Below, one piece after another: positions 1-13,301 of a stretch of DNA of 64,000 nt. The stretch comes from Circinella umbellata (Eukaryota > Mucoromycota > Mucoromycetes > Mucorales > Lichtheimiaceae). A model generated the notes under the pieces. The model had not been told where the DNA came from. It did not search any database and saw nothing but the letters and a program-made list of their open reading frames with translations. The position numbers were made by a program, and so were the translations under genes. The stretch spans positions 124,001 through 188,000 of the forward strand of contig JAIWNF010000003.1 of NCBI GenBank assembly GCA_025093555.1, read 5' to 3'. Position 1 is the first letter of the stretch; every line of letters begins with the position of its first letter.

Positions 1-3000
1 ATTGTCATTATTGTTCTTGTCATCGTTCTGGATTACTTTGGCATCGGTAAGCTCTTCAGCAAAGGCTGCATCAAAGTCTTCCTGATTAAAAAAGGACGAT
101 TCATCAACCACTTTGGCATTTTGAAGTTCGCTAGCAAAAGCCGCATCGAATTCATCTGCGGAAGGAACTGTTTGCCGCTTTTCGGTTGGGCTTGTAGCAG
201 AAGAAATAATTTCGAAGCTTTCACCTCCACCATCAGAGGATGTTCTTTCTTGGTTGTTGGGTCGTTCCATAAAGACAGCATCAAAGTCTTCATGATGTGT
301 TGATTGGTCTTCTTTTTCTTCAATTTCATCTTTCTTTGTAATAACATCGTGAGCTGATAAACCTTGTCCAGTCTCCTTTTTATTGTTTTTATTAATGTTC
401 TTGTCGTCTGACAAACTTCTTTCTTGTGGGCCATTCGTTATTGAAGATTCGGAATTCGCGATATCCTTGGGCGTTTCATAATTATCGTGTGTAGTGTTTT
501 CTCCTTTGAGGCGATCTTTATCGCTTGCAACCGAATCGTCATCGCTAGTGTTACGTGGATTATTCATTGCCCCTGTTTCTCCTTCCTTCTTTGTAGTAGA
601 TGCTAATGAAGTGCCCGTTTCAACACGTTTCTCATCCTCTTGTAAGGATTTTCCCGTCTCCTCTTTTCTTTGCTCTTCATTCTGTTTCACACTTGGTTCG
701 GTCTGGTCGTCAATTGGCTTGCTCTCCTTGTTATCTTGCATGCTGGCGTTATGTGAAGTGATGGCGTCATGATTGCCATTACTATCTACTATGTTTTCAC
801 TGTTATCGTCGTCACTAGTGACTGAAAGGTAATCATCATCCGCACTTGATTCTTCTGTATCCTTGCCTTTTTTGTTTTCGATATCGTTTTGTTCTTGTTC
901 GAGCGGTTTAGTCTCTTGTGGTGCATCCTTATCCATTTTCTCCTCTTTCTCCAACGTAGCTTCGTCAGTTAGTTTATCACCCTGTCTAATGGCTGGAATA
1001 TTGTGATCCGTAGAATCTTGATTCTTGTTTGACATAGTAGAGCTTTCAACAATCGGTGCGACCGTCGCGCCTACTGCTGATACAAAAGTACCTGATACTT
1101 CATCATTATCTTTTTCATCTTGATGTGAAGCTTGCTCTTCAAATACATTACTCTTTAATTTAGCAAGCGGGATATCATCATCGTCATCCTTTTGTTCCTC
1201 TTCTAGTGGAAGTTCCGATACAGAAACAAAACTTTCTGTACTAGCACCAAGGTCAGTTTCAGGCGGAGCAGTTTTTTCAAGCGATTTTGATCGTTCTTGT
1301 GGTTGCTCTAATTCTTTTGTTGAAATATTATCCTTATTGTTATAGTTGCTCTCAGGTAGTTCGGATGATATAATAGATACATCGGGTGCTTTATTTTCTG
1401 TCGACACAATAGATTCTTCAACCTTGATATTTTTTTCTAAACTTTTAACTAGAGTTGTTTCTTTGTCGTCGTTTTTATTTTCAGGTGGTGTGAAATACTC
1501 ATCCATTGGTTCTTCTGGAGTTTCAGATGGCTCGTTCTTGACGCCAACAGATTCCTTAGGGTCAGCTTCAAGAGTATCATCTTCTTGACTTGTGCTTGGC
1601 ACGGCTGCAATTGATTCTTTAAAGTCGGAAGTTATTTTATCAGAAAGAATTTCTGAAGTTACTCGATCTTCTTCTTTAGGCGGCTCGACAGTAAGCTCTT
1701 GTGTTTCAAGTTCGTAAACTTCTTTAGGTTCTGTCAAGGACTTTGCTATTTTTATTGTACTTTCTGGATCATCCATTACATATGGTGTGGATGTTTCTTT
1801 TCCATCTTCTTCTACCGTCTTGATCTCAGGCTCATCTAATTCGGGTTGAGATACTCTTTGTTTTTCTTCTTCATCATGTTCCCGAGCTTCCATAACAACA
1901 TCGCTCTCTTCAGACTCTTCTGACTTATCCAATGCCTGTGTTTCGTTTTCGTTTTTCTTTTTAGATTGCACTTCTATGACATTAGGCTCCACGGAGTCAT
2001 TAAAAGGCTGCACCTGCTTTTCAGCAATCAAAGAAGATTCAGCTATTATATTTTCAGCCGGAGAAGTTTTGGTATCGTGCTCTACCACGGGCAATGATGT
2101 GTCTTGATCGTTCTCTTCTTCTATACTTTCAGTATGAGTTGCTTCTTTTTCTTTACTTACGAAGAGTTCTTGAGTAGGTGCAGACGATGTTGCTGCTTGT
2201 GGTGATGTGGTTTCAGCCTTTGTTGTACTTTGAATTTTCTCATCTTCTGAGTCTTCTGTTTCGGAAGAAGCTGTTGAATCGGATTCATATTCATCAGATT
2301 CGTGAATTGCAGCAACTGTTCCTGCAGCAACTGCAGCACCACCAATAGCAGTAGCTGTGGCTGATGGAGGCGGTGGTGGCGGCGCACGACTTTTCTTTGC
2401 AGCTTGCTGTGGCTCTTGACGACGAATCGTTGTTCGTCGCGATGGAGGTGGAGGAGGTGGAGGTTGTCGTTTTTCAGCAATAGCAACAGTATTAGTAGTT
2501 GGTGCTGTTGCTGGTTGGGGTGCGAAAATTGCATCAAAGTCATCATCCACGTTTTGTGTTACTGTTGTTGTTATCGGAGATGCTGCTGAAGCAGCAGAAG
2601 GAGGTTGTGGTGAAAAGATATCGTCAAAAGTAAGTTTTTGGTGATCGTCTTTGTTGACAGAAATATGAGTTTCAGCAACCTCAGGTGTGGTAGTAGTGGT
2701 AGTAGTGGCAGTAGCTCCAGCCTTCTTATTGACATATATTCGTAGTTTTTCCAATTGATTGATCAAGCTAGCTGTTTCCTCTTGAACGTCATGAACGCGA
2801 CGACGGAATTCTTCACTATCCGTTTGGCCTTGTTCCAATGATTGTTTCATGCTGGTTACTTCCGTCCGGACTTCTTCCAATTCTTTTTGAGCAGCATCAT
2901 GTTCTTGTTGCACTTGTATCCATCCCGGTTCTTCTGTTTTTATAAGTTGCTGTAATTCAGCTAATTGTTCAACTTGTGCTTGTTGGGAATTCATTAATTG

Positions 3001-4741
3001 AGCAGTCTGAACTTCCAAATTTTGTTTTTGTTGTTGTGTTTGTTCAAGAGAATGGGATACAACTTCCTTTTGTGATTTGACCTGTGTTGTAGTTGATTTA
3101 ACATTGGATATTTTATATTGTAGTTGGTTTACAGCGTTTGTCTCACTCGTCAGTTCTTCATTATTACCAAAATCTCCCAAAAGGTCTTCTTGAAGAGCAG
3201 GTGGTTGCTCTTCTGGCTGCTGTTGCTGTGAAGGAGGAGAAGTTATCATGGAAGGAGGTGATTGATACATTTGTTGTTGTGGTGAGGTTATTGTAGCAAC
3301 ATTTGCCTTGGATGGAGGAATTAAACTTTTAGGTAATACAGAGGGTAATGGTTTTCCAGCAATTCGCGATTGGATAAGATACATTGCCACCGCAAATTCG
3401 TCTGGTGTGAGCTGACCATTTTGTTCCAAGTCAGCAAGGTCCCATACGCGTGCTAAATCAGTATCAGGTAACTGTGATGTTTTGAAAAATTCAACTGCTT
3501 CATTCCCTTGAATGACACCAGTACGTTTCGTATCAATTTGATTAAATAAAATATCAGATTGCATCTTTTGTTGGGATGTTACATCCCACATTGCGGTTGG
3601 TTGTTGTGATACAGAAGTTGGCATGCTGTTAGTCTTATGAGAAAACGCCTTACTACCAAGAGATTCAATGGATTCTGTTCGACGTTGTTGAGGTCGCGGT
3701 AATGGTGGAATACTACTGATGCTACCACCAGTAAACTGTCGCTGTTGCATTAAAGTTGCAGGTGACATACTCGTTCGTCGTAAAACAGGTGATGATTGAA
3801 TCGAACCGGCAGCTGAGCCATATATTTTAGCTGGTAATTGTACTGGTAATGTTGTAATAGAACGATCCATTAATTTAGCAATATAATGCATTGCAATAAT
3901 AAATTCGGTTTGATTTAAATTTCCAGCTTTACGAAGGTCCGCCAAATTCCTATAATAAATAGTTAAAATGACCATAGTTAATAGTTATATACGTAATAAT
4001 AGTAAGTAGAAAATAAATGAATGTGGTCAATTGTGTAGTTACCATATTTGTGCCAAATATTCATTTGGAAGTTTTGATTTATTGAATATATTTCTGACCT
4101 TTTCAGCATCAAGAACACCTTGAACAGGTTGATGAGCACGGAAAATACCCAGATATTTTTCTCGTTCTGAAGGAGTAATGACTTCATTCCCCAGATTTTC
4201 AGGTGGGCTTGTTGCGTCTGGATTAAATCCTTCAAATTGAGGTAATGGTACAACTGTATAACATTACAGCAATATGTTAGTGTTTCTTTATGTATCACAA
4301 TATAATGCAACATAATAATGATAATATATATATATATATATATTTATTACCTGTTGATAAGATGGGGTCACTCACGTCAACACCATGTTGAGCACTAGCA
4401 ATGAGTTTAAGTGCAATTGAAAACGTTTCTGGAGTAAGATAACCCAAGTTATCTCGGTCAGCCGTTTCCCAAATCTAAAACAATTTAAAAGACAAGACCA
4501 AGTTAAAACAATTGTTTTTAGTAGAATAAAAAAAAAGAGATTTGAATGTATTTTATATAGTAAAATAAAAAAGAGTTGTTACGTCTGAAAGAATCTCGTT
4601 GGGAATGCCTGAACGTGCAAAAAAAGTAACCGCTTCTTGTCCATTGACTACAGCTGATTTACCACCATTGGCAGCATTAAAAAATTGTCCATAGGCTTGG
4701 ACTTCTTGAGGTGTAAGTGTCGAATTCCAATTCGACGACAT
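1..4741 (-). CDS. EDE1: Ede1/Eps15-like EH-domain endocytic scaffold (3' end outside window)
   Basis: Early endocytic adaptor family: EH domains bind NPF-type peptides and the coiled coil drives assembly at clathrin sites. Exons on the minus strand are 4741-4583, 4474-4351, 4253-4043 and 3949-1; phases agree at all three junctions, and 1481 codons lie in the window without a stop. EH1 spans about residues 8-100, EH2 about 118-190 and EH3 about 285-365, each with an IW(E/N)(T/L)AD or VWDLAD helix. A Gln-rich coiled coil covers about 430-570, and then comes a very long acidic disordered tail with Pro-rich tracts near 650-700. The tail has repeated FDAxF motifs (DDFDAIF, EDFDAVF, DEFDAAF, EDFDAAF). 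Start ATG at 4741 directly precedes EH1. No UBA domain is seen because the C-terminus is cut off. Identity as an Ede1-family protein is firm; function is inferred from the family. Confidence 0.88.
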
Positions 4742-7254
4742 CTTTTTGTTGCCGGGGTGTTTGTTTCAAGAAAAGTATGGGGAATAATAGTTTTTGTAAC
4801 AGAATTAATAAAGAATAATGCGCTTTTGGCTGGCGAATTATCGATAAATTAGTAAATGAATTATCTTATTCGTTCGGATAATCTTTTGCCATGTGCTTAC
4901 CTTCCCGCTAGTTTCCAAGGCTTTTTCTTTGTTAGCGGGAAACTCTACGCTATTATAATATAAAATAAGGGCATGTCTTCTTTCGTCAATAGATTCATCT
5001 TGTGTTAGAAAAGTGTAGTCTGTACGGGTCTAAACAAAAGGAAGAGAACAAAGAAAAGTTTACCAGACATAGATAATAGAATGTTTTATATTGATGAGAC
5101 AACAAACTTTATTAAATTTCGTCCTAAAAAATAAATAAACAAACAAATAATACAATCGGGAATTTTTAGGAACGCTAGAAATGTTGTTCCTTTTTTTACC
5201 TTTTTATTTTTACATGTGCTCAAAATTTTTATGAGTGTATTAGTAGATAAAAATTTGTGGGTCCATTCTACTAGTTGTGCGCGATACGGAGCAAAAAAGA
5301 ATATGATGACAGGCTTAATTCTAGAGAAGAACAGGTATACATATATATGTTACAAACCGATATTTTAAATTTAATTATTAATGGTAGCTTAACGAGGATA
5401 TAATTAAGCTTTAAAATAATAATAATAGTTGATGGAAAAAGATTGTGCATCAAAACGGCTCACAAAATATGACTTTTACAATAGTCTAGAAAAGTATAGA
5501 ATATTGTTGCTTGGTAAAAGCTGATTTGATTTTTGAGTTAGAATATATAAATTGTTATCTGGCTTGCTTTGATGTGGGGGGGGTATGATGTTTCATTTAT
5601 TATAAAATGTGTATGTAATACAGGATTCAGTTTATAATAAGAGATGGTGTTTATTCTGTCCGAGAAAATATGTCATTTGATCTATTATTATTATTATTAT
5701 TATTATATATTATGCAGTTATATCCCGGTAATAGCATCGACATGATGTTCAATGCCGATTTAATAATCAAAATAAATGTCGTCTTGTATTATTTCTTTAG
5801 TTGTCTTGTTTTGTGAAAGAAGAATATCGCGTGGTACCATTAATATTATTAATGGAAAGTGTTACACTACCGATTTTTTTAATTTTTTTTTTGTATAGAG
5901 TCTTGTAACGTTATGTTGATGGAAGAAATAACTGATGTCTTTTTTGTTGTTGTTGTTGTTGATGTTGTTGTAATGTACTGACAGTGATGATGACCGGATA
6001 AATAAATTAACGGTTTGAAAATAAATTTTGTGCGTTATGCTTATAAGCTCGATTTAATCAATTCGTACTTTTGCCAAGTTCCTAACATATTTTAATAGCT
6101 ATTGTATAGGCTTAAAAAGAGTGAAAAGCTGCTATTATTTAAAATCAATGTTAAATTTCACACTATACGTATTTCTCACAGAATGTTAAAAGTGTTGAAG
6201 TAGTGAATAAGTTACTGCTTTTCCCATCAATAACATTGCTAACGGACTTTGACTCTTGAAAGTGATTAAGAGTAATGTCCTCTCCAAATTTGTACCTATC
6301 CCAGCCGGGTTAAGCCCTTAAAACTGTAATGGTAAAACAGCTAACTGATCCAATATACGTACATTGTTTTATTTGATTTTTGCTTATCAGTAGTATAGGA
6401 TTTTCGGCGCTTGCTCGTACTAAGCACGCAGTAGACTTGGGTGTAATCGAAGATATTTCTGAAGTAAGTCATCCTACGTTCTCCCAATCAGTTTCAATCA
6501 AAGTCTGCAATAACTGACAGGAAGCTTTGTTAAAAGAAAGAAGCTGGTTTAATTCAGTGAAAGCAAAAAAAAAATAAGTTATATTGGATATTCGTCTGAA
6601 AACAGTTAGTTGATTAACTGGTTCGAAAAAAAAATCTGTTTTCTTTCCCACTGACTACATCAAATTCAACATCATTTGTTTCGGTAGAGGCCTGGCCAAA
6701 CGATTTTCTTTTTCTTAATTGCAAGTTGTTAACTCCATTAGAACAATATACTTTTATTGTCGTTACTCCATGCGGATATATGATAAAAACAAAAGTAATA
6801 AAAGTAATAATCCGCTATATCCATTATTTAAAATAGGATTAACGAGTACTATAATATTTTGTGCCACAGTCCAGATATAGTAGTTATTAGGACAAGACTA
6901 TGAATGGTGTCGTATAGCAATTCGTAGATGTCAGTTGTATTTTAAAGACAATAGAAAACGGCAGGAACTTTTTAGAATTCACGTGAACAAGTTGTATTAT
7001 ATTCAGGAGAGATCACAGCTTCATACAAATTCATTGTGGAGTAGTAAATAGCTTATTTGTCAATCGTTGTCACCAACAATAAACTGAAAGGGGATTTTAT
7101 GCAGGGGCAGGAAGATTTTCCAATTTCACCTAGTTGAAAAATAACTTGGAAAAAAGAGTAAAAAAAAGAAGTATAAAACAGGTCTTGATCTTCTTTATTT
7201 TAAATTGCAAAAGTCAAGTCTTGTCAATTTTAAGAAAGTATGTACATGGGAAGT
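4742..7254. other. Intergenic region, no gene seen
   Basis: About 2.5 kb of AT-rich DNA between the EDE1 start and the 3' end of the CRT10-like gene. It has short A/T homopolymers, a TTA run near 5684-5707, a G8 run near 5576-5583 and a GTT/GAT run near 5945-5970. Open frames here are short, have no recognisable domain and no splice-consistent extension. The proximal part below about 5300 presumably holds the EDE1 promoter. A near copy of the TTTCGGCGCC motif (last base differs) occurs near 6402. Confidence 0.5.
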
Positions 7255-10169
7255 TTACAGAATGAGTGGTTCAGTTAATAATTGGTCAAGTTTACGAGAT
7301 AATCGATAACCTAACGCACTTCCATCATAATAAAAAAGGTATATCAAATAGGTTGGCGATCCCACTGAATCATCTTCAACTTTTTGTACAGTCATCCCTA
7401 TATATGTCATCAAATGAGAAAAAGCATATAAAACCCTCATAGATGATTAGCTCCATAATATTCTTCTGCGCCTGTCTCTTCCTCATAATTAATGATACTA
7501 TTCAATCTTACCGTAAAGTGGGCTATTTCTTAATCCAGAATCGGGTAGATATGTTTCACAATTAAAAAGAAGAGTACTCTTTCCATCATCAACCTCGGCT
7601 TTGACTACTCGCATTAATGCCACTGTTCCTTTTTGGCTAGCAGCAATATATAACTCTAGTTCTGGAATCCACTCTACCATATTGAGTCGATCCATCGCCA
7701 TTAATAATCTATCTGATCGTACATCCACATTACTAATGACATTGCGTTCCCATCGTTCTGTTACCATCCTTGTTCTGGTTGGATGAAGTAACAAGACATC
7801 TTTGGGTGTAGTGACCATAATAAGCTCATCATTCACTTTTTCTGGCTTGTTGATTAAAAGGTTTCCAGCAGCTGGTGATGAGGGGGATGCACATCGAATG
7901 ATTTGTGGAATAATGTTTTTTTTATCCTTTTTCGCTATTGCTGGATGCTGGTATGCCATAACGGTTCGAGGTTCTGGATTTTTCGAGTCATCTTCATCCG
8001 AATCAGAATCACTCCAACCACTTCGTGATGTTATTGGAATGACTTCTGCGGGCGTGTTATGGAATCGATAAGGAAATGTCGTCGCTCGTTCAGCAGCCAT
8101 TCGTTCTTCAAGCGCTTGATGCTCATCGGGTGCTAATAATCGATGGCCACCTGGTAACCGTCGTAAATAGGGGTCATTACTAGCCTCTTCTTCATCACTT
8201 AACCAATCCATCAATTCTTGAGTTTCTGGTAATCCTGGTTGTTCGACAGCAGTTTGTTGCCATCTCTCCAATGCATTATCATATCGTTCTTCATCTTCAC
8301 TTTCATCGGTATCCACATCTAATTGTGCATTTTCTTCATCCACGTGTTGCTCATCATCATCATATTCATGCTCGTCACCCTCTTCATCTTCTTCATCATC
8401 GTTTTCATTGGTTGTTTGAAACGGTCCCAATGTTAATAACTGTCGAAAATCTTGAACTGTGTTTCGTAATGCTTCTAATCTTTCATTACCAAGCTCTAAC
8501 TGTTGTAATTGTGCTGCTGGAACATGTGTTTCATCTGAAAGATTAATTACAGTAGACCCTCTTCTTCCTAAGTTGTTATTATTACCTTGGCCTTGTTCTC
8601 GAACCACATTATCATTTTCATCTTCGTCATTATCACTTTCGAATGCTTGCATAAATGCGTGAATTCCTTCAAAGCCCGCCATGTTAAGTCGGTATACAGG
8701 TAATGCAGCTGAATTACGTAAACCAATCCCAATTAACGAAGTAGATCGTCCATTTTCAAGCTTTTTTATAATATTCTCGCTGACTTGTTTGTTTATACAT
8801 TGCGCAACCTTGATATCCTTTTGTGATATGAATTTCACAGACCAACACCTAATAATAATCATATGTAAAAAAATAAACCATGTTTGTTAATATATATAAT
8901 ATTACATTCAACTACTTTAGAAAAAAATATAGCATACCATGATTCATTTTCTCTTCTACTCATTTCAATTTTTCGGATGGTTGCTTGTTGTCCAGTTTTT
9001 ATATCCCATAATCGACATGTCTGATCTATAGAGCAACTTGCGACATATTGGCCTGTTTGATTAAAATCCACACAGGGAATATTATCCGTATGCCCACTTA
9101 GTTCGCGTTTTTCAATGCCTTTCATGACTGGAGGTAAATTCCGTCGTCGTTTTCCAAAGATTGGATTATTTTTCGTCAATTCAGCCATATTATAAACAGT
9201 AATAGTCCAGCTATTGGCAGACACTGCAATAAGTCCTTGATCACCATGAATTGCTAAGCCCCAAGTGGACGAGTTGTCATTGCTTTTTTTTTTTAAATAG
9301 TAGTAGACATTTTTAAAGAGATTGATATTCAGTACTATTCTCCAGAATACGTATGATATTAGCCTCTTCCTGTATTTTTCGTTAGCTTACTTTATTGTCA
9401 TGGGTGGTTCATCCAAAGCACCTGTTCGCCAAATCCAGATGTCACCTGCATCAGATACCGTAACAACAACTTCTTCATCGAATATCCGACCAACTTTTAA
9501 CTGATTAATTGTATCCATTCCAAGATCCTAATATAAATCGATATAATACACATTACATTGGATTTCTCATTCTATCATTCTTCTTTATTTTATTACCTGG
9601 CCTTGTCTTGGAATTGGAGTTGTGAGTGTCCTGAGAGGTCCACGAAAAGCTGCACCAAAATGATCAATCTTATAGACGTGAACATATTGACCGGTTGCTA
9701 ATATGAAATATACGCATCACAAGTATATTATTATCAAAGAGTTTTTTTTTAATGTTTTGTCCTACTACTGCGGTCGACTCCAGAGTTTTTTTTTTTTTTT
9801 TTTTTTTTTTGATTTATGAGTTACCAACAAAAAAAGTACATGGATCACGTTCACTTGCAGCACAGAGATTCATACGCTAAAGTAAAAAAAGCAAACACAG
9901 TGAGGTTATTTATATGAATATGAGTAATATTTGTTTCAATGTGGTCATTAATCTCGATTTTTTTTTTATCCAATTTACCCATGGTTTTGCTGTTGCTAAA
10001 TTTACGCCATTATTTTCTTGTACGCTAAATACCTGAAGCCGTAAAAAATATTGTTAATAATTTAAACACTTTAGTCTTGATTGAATTTAGTTATTTAAAC
10101 CGGATTACATACATTTAGAAGGTCATAATCTAATAAAGCTTCGTGCACGGGCTTATCTATGCCGTTCAT
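7255..10169 (-). CDS. CRT10: Crt10-like WD-repeat protein
   Basis: Crt10 family (named after a yeast gene linked to ribonucleotide reductase regulation). Minus-strand exons: 10169-10113, 10032-9979, 9876-9825, 9697-9597, 9527-9391, 9282-8938, 8848-7512 and 7397-7255; every junction keeps phase. Signatures in order: a WD-like blade ending FFVATGQYVHVYKID, the diagnostic STWGLAIHG plus IAVSANSW stretch, then LSGHTDNIPCVDFNQTG with SIDQTCRLWDIKTG, a typical WD40 blade. A long acidic insert full of Asp/Glu follows, and C-terminal blades include WIPELELYIAASQKG and YLFYYDGSALGYRL. The start is uncertain: I chose ATG 10169, but the frame stays open to ATG 10385, which would add 72 poorly conserved residues. 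The family call is good; the cellular role in this fungus is an inference. Confidence 0.78.
9786..9810. repeat. T25 homopolymer in a CRT10-like intron
   Basis: Twenty-five consecutive T on the plus strand, so poly(A) in the transcribed orientation, inside the intron between the exons ending at 9825 and starting at 9697. Probably a length-variable microsatellite. Confidence 0.9.
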
Positions 10170-10575
10170 TTGGGTGTATTTACAAGTTTCATGCAGCTCG
10201 CAGAAAAAAGGAAGAAACCTTTTTTTAATTTCATCAATAAAATGATTGATTTGTATGATATTTTTCAGCGCTAATATTAATAGCGACCTAGCTTCTCCAT
10301 TGATTAAAAATAAATATACCCAACAATTAACTTTTAAAAAAGATACAACGTGATGTTTGTAGAATGATGGTTTATAGTATCTCATCAATGATGATTAAGT
10401 ATAATGTTTCCTTCTTTCATAAGCTGTGCTGGTGAATTTATGACATGAGTTTAAGATAAAAATATTTATATGATTAGCAAGATCTATCAATATTTATAAC
10501 GCAAATATGATAATGCATGAATTTCTTAGCCAAGTTTTTTCGCTAGGTCTTTTTTTCTTTTTTTGATAAATCACT

Positions 10576-10583
10576 ACGCGCGT
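10576..10583. promoter_or_regulatory. Possible MCB-like box (ACGCGCGT) in a divergent promoter
   Basis: Palindromic ACGCGCGT lies between the CRT10-like gene (leftwards) and the small DMAC1-like gene (rightwards), 107 bp before the latter's ATG. It contains the ACGCG core of MluI cell-cycle boxes bound by MBF in yeasts. One short match in an intergenic stretch is weak evidence; it is notable only because Crt10 is linked to ribonucleotide reductase control. Confidence 0.25.
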
Positions 10584-10689
10584 TATGCTTGTATGGCTGT
10601 GTACAGTCAAAGACAAACATAAATAAAACTCATAGAGCGGAGCAATCAACGTTTTTTTTTTGGCCCCTACCCAACTTCAAATTTCTAAA

Positions 10690-11021
10690 ATGTCACAACC
10701 AGCATCACAACAGCAGCAAGAATCTTCAAAAAATCAACAAGAGTACCAAGATTGTTTGCCTTGTAAATTAACAGGTGCTGGTGCTTTTGGTGGATTAGGA
10801 GCATATGCATTACTGGAAGCTCAAAAAATTCACAAACTCCCTGGAAAACAAAGCACAGCTGTAGGTTTGGGTGTTGTCGGCGTAGGTAAATATAAGTTTC
10901 TTTAACAAAGTTGTTTTTTTTTGGTATATATTTATGAATTGATATAGTTGTCAGATTATTTATATATGAACTCTGTATATTAGTTTTCGTTTCAGCTGGA
11001 TTATATAGACTAGTGATATAA
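10690..11021 (+). CDS. Small DMAC1/DUF4536-like mitochondrial membrane protein
   Basis: Two exons, 10690-10885 and 10996-11021 (junction GTA G|CT), give a 73-residue protein. A Gln/Ser-rich N-terminus of about 25 residues is followed by QDCLPCKLTGAGAFGGLGAY, which matches the Cys-x2-Cys plus glycine-rich helix of the DUF4536 family (human DMAC1/TMEM261, linked to complex I assembly). A second hydrophobic helix near STAVGLGVVGVAGLYRLVI ends at the stop, so a two-helix membrane hairpin is likely. I chose ATG 10690 (MSQPAS) over the in-frame ATG at 10660, because homologues are short and the region before 10690 reads like untranslated leader. The last exon codes only eight residues, so an intron-blind scan would miss the true C-terminus. 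The mitochondrial role is inferred from the family. Confidence 0.72.
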
Positions 11022-11294
11022 TAAGATATTTTTTTCTGTATATAACATAAAAGTGTCAAATAAAAGTTGTACTCTGGATGGTGTGTTATTGTAGTATAAA
11101 GTCTTATTTTTATGACAACATGGATTTATTGCCATGGTCCTAAAATAAGTGATAATTTCAAATGTATTGAGCAATTGTTGTCAGGGATGAATGTGCGGAG
11201 GCAAGAATTTAAAAGGGTCGTCACGATTTTTTTGGGTCCTGTTAAAACAAAAAATATAACAAGGTGGCGCTACTCCACCTTTTTTTTTTTTTTA

Positions 11295-12429
11295 ATGTCA
11301 ACACAAATGTCTCGATTCCTTCGACCAACATTATTCCGAGTACAACCTAGTGTCTTGGCTACTCAACGCGTAGAGGGTCAACGTTTATTCTCGTGTACAA
11401 GTCGACGATGGAATGAAGAAAAACCAGCAGACACAACAGCATCTACAACAGAAGAAACACCACAAGAAGAGCAGCAGCCTGAAGAAGAACCAGAACCTAT
11501 CAAATTGTCTCGCAGACGACGACGATTCCATGAATGGGTTCGTGAAGGTGGTGGTGCACGCTTTGTGCGACCATCGCAAGGAACCACAAACTATTTAGGT
11601 GCCACGGTAAGAATGAGAGAAAGATAGAACGAATGAAAATCGAATGAACGATCGCTCTTTTACGTATATTCCTGTTAATTCCAGGAAGAAAGGAATACAT
11701 GTACATATACTTATTTTTCATATTGTTTGATTAATAGCCTTTTCCCTCAAATCCTTTATTCCAACCAAGACCTCCGTTGACTGATGCTGTTCGCCAAGAA
11801 ATTTATGATATTTACACTGAAAAGCCTGAGGATTGGTCTAGTCGTAAATTAGCAACCAAGTTTGGTATTTCGATGAGACGTGTTGAGGCGGTTTTGAAGT
11901 TGAAGGAAGCTGAAAAGCAAATGGAAATGGATGTAAGTGAGAGAATTTGGATGCTGATATTGTATTATGCCGAAATAGGATTGAGTATATATGGTATCTA
12001 ATAAAGTATCAACTATTGTACAGGGCGTTCCTATTCAAAAGAAATTTACAAAGGGAATAGAGAAATTGATGGGCGCAGACCAATCGATTACTCCCTTGAC
12101 GGAACCTCTTGTAGATATTTTCCCCAAGGTTAAAAAGCCCACTTACAAATCGGTTGAAGAAGACGTTGATTTTACTGAACAGGTAAGACACATAATTTTT
12201 TTAAGTTATATTCATTAACTTCTATACCTATGTTAATATCATATCCCATTGTTTTCTATTTATTCTTTAGGATGCGGCAAAGACGTTGAATCGTCAACCA
12301 TACAGAGTATTAGAGGAACGAGCTATTGCACGAGAAGAAGCTAAATTCACAAACTCACGAGCAAATAAATCTGAAGCACGAACGGACTCGAAAAAGAAGA
12401 CATTTGTTATTGTAGACACCAGTCGCTAG
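11295..12429 (+). CDS. MRPS35: Mitochondrial small-subunit ribosomal protein mS45 (Mrps35/Bot1p family)
   Basis: Four exons (11295-11606, 11738-11932, 12024-12182, 12271-12429) give 274 residues in frame. The N-terminus (MSRFLRPTLFRVQPS, then RLFSCTSRRW) looks like a mitochondrial presequence rich in Arg/Ser without acids. An acidic Glu/Pro linker follows. The family core is NYLGATPFPSNPLFQPRPPL, then LTDAVRQEIYDIY, then a helix-turn-helix-like RKLATKFGISMRRVEAVLKL, characteristic of the fungal 'mitochondrial regulator' (Bot1p) family placed in the mitoribosomal small subunit. The C-terminus is basic. It acts in mitochondrial translation. The start was set by the presequence; an upstream in-frame ATG at 11112 would add residues unlike a targeting signal. 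The call rests on motif order and length. Confidence 0.85.
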
Positions 12430-13301
12430 ATTTTTTTTCTTACTTGTCATCCCTCTCCGCTATTAAAAAACTGTACCTATTAGAATTACTTTTTATTTTT
12501 GGAATTGGAATTGGAATGCATTTTTTTTATACTGTTGAAAAAAGCCAGGTTTTATGAGTGGTTTAATGTCGTATGCATTGAATCGGGGTATGATATATAT
12601 AGTTATTACAGTCATATCATAGTGGAACCATTGAGGAAAAGGCTTCAAGAATTTTATACCCGATGATACACAAAGGGAATATATATTAATAAAAGGTTGA
12701 AAGCAAATTTATTTTCGGCAACAGGCTGTACAGCAAAATTGAATTTGCCACATGGATAGCAAAAATAATTGAACTACACTTGCAAGGCCTGCAACTCCAG
12801 AAATACAAGCACCAACATCTTAAATTATCTCGGCTGCACCAGCATGACATTTTCTATTACAAAATTTGACAATGTCATCTTTAAGCGTTTCGTCACTCTT
12901 TCTGTTGTCATTTTCAGCTTCGCATTATAAGTTTCATAAACATTTTAAGTTATATAACGCTAATAACTGTAAATATATAGTGTATAAATGGCTGGATGCG
13001 ACATAATTATATCGGATTGTTATGTATCTTTGCGAAAATATAAAAATGGGGTGTCCGTAAAAATTGAGATTACCTAAAATAGTATGTTTTTGGGGTGTCC
13101 GTAGCAATTCCCCTCAATTAAACCTCTGATATATCCATTGTTGTCCTAGCATATTTTCAACCAAACTTAAAAACCAATTTCTCGAGAGATTGTAGTCAGT
13201 GGTCCTCACTTCACTTTGTTGTTCGGCACTAAAGTCACCATACTACTAAACCGCTGAAGATATCTATGTGTTACTTTGGAACAACAAAAGCTACATATAG
13301 A
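12430..13301. other. Intergenic region left of the TIR elements
   Basis: No coding potential recognised. The only structure noted is a 12-bp direct repeat, GGGGTGTCCGTA, at 13048-13059 and 13092-13103 (44 bp apart), which might be a relic of a transposon terminus. Otherwise AT-rich sequence and the 3' flank of the mS45 gene. Confidence 0.4.

Noticed and set aside
7601..8890. Several plus-strand open frames across the CRT10-like gene
   Set aside because: They are antisense shadows of the large acidic exon 8848-7512, which fits the family and splices in phase.
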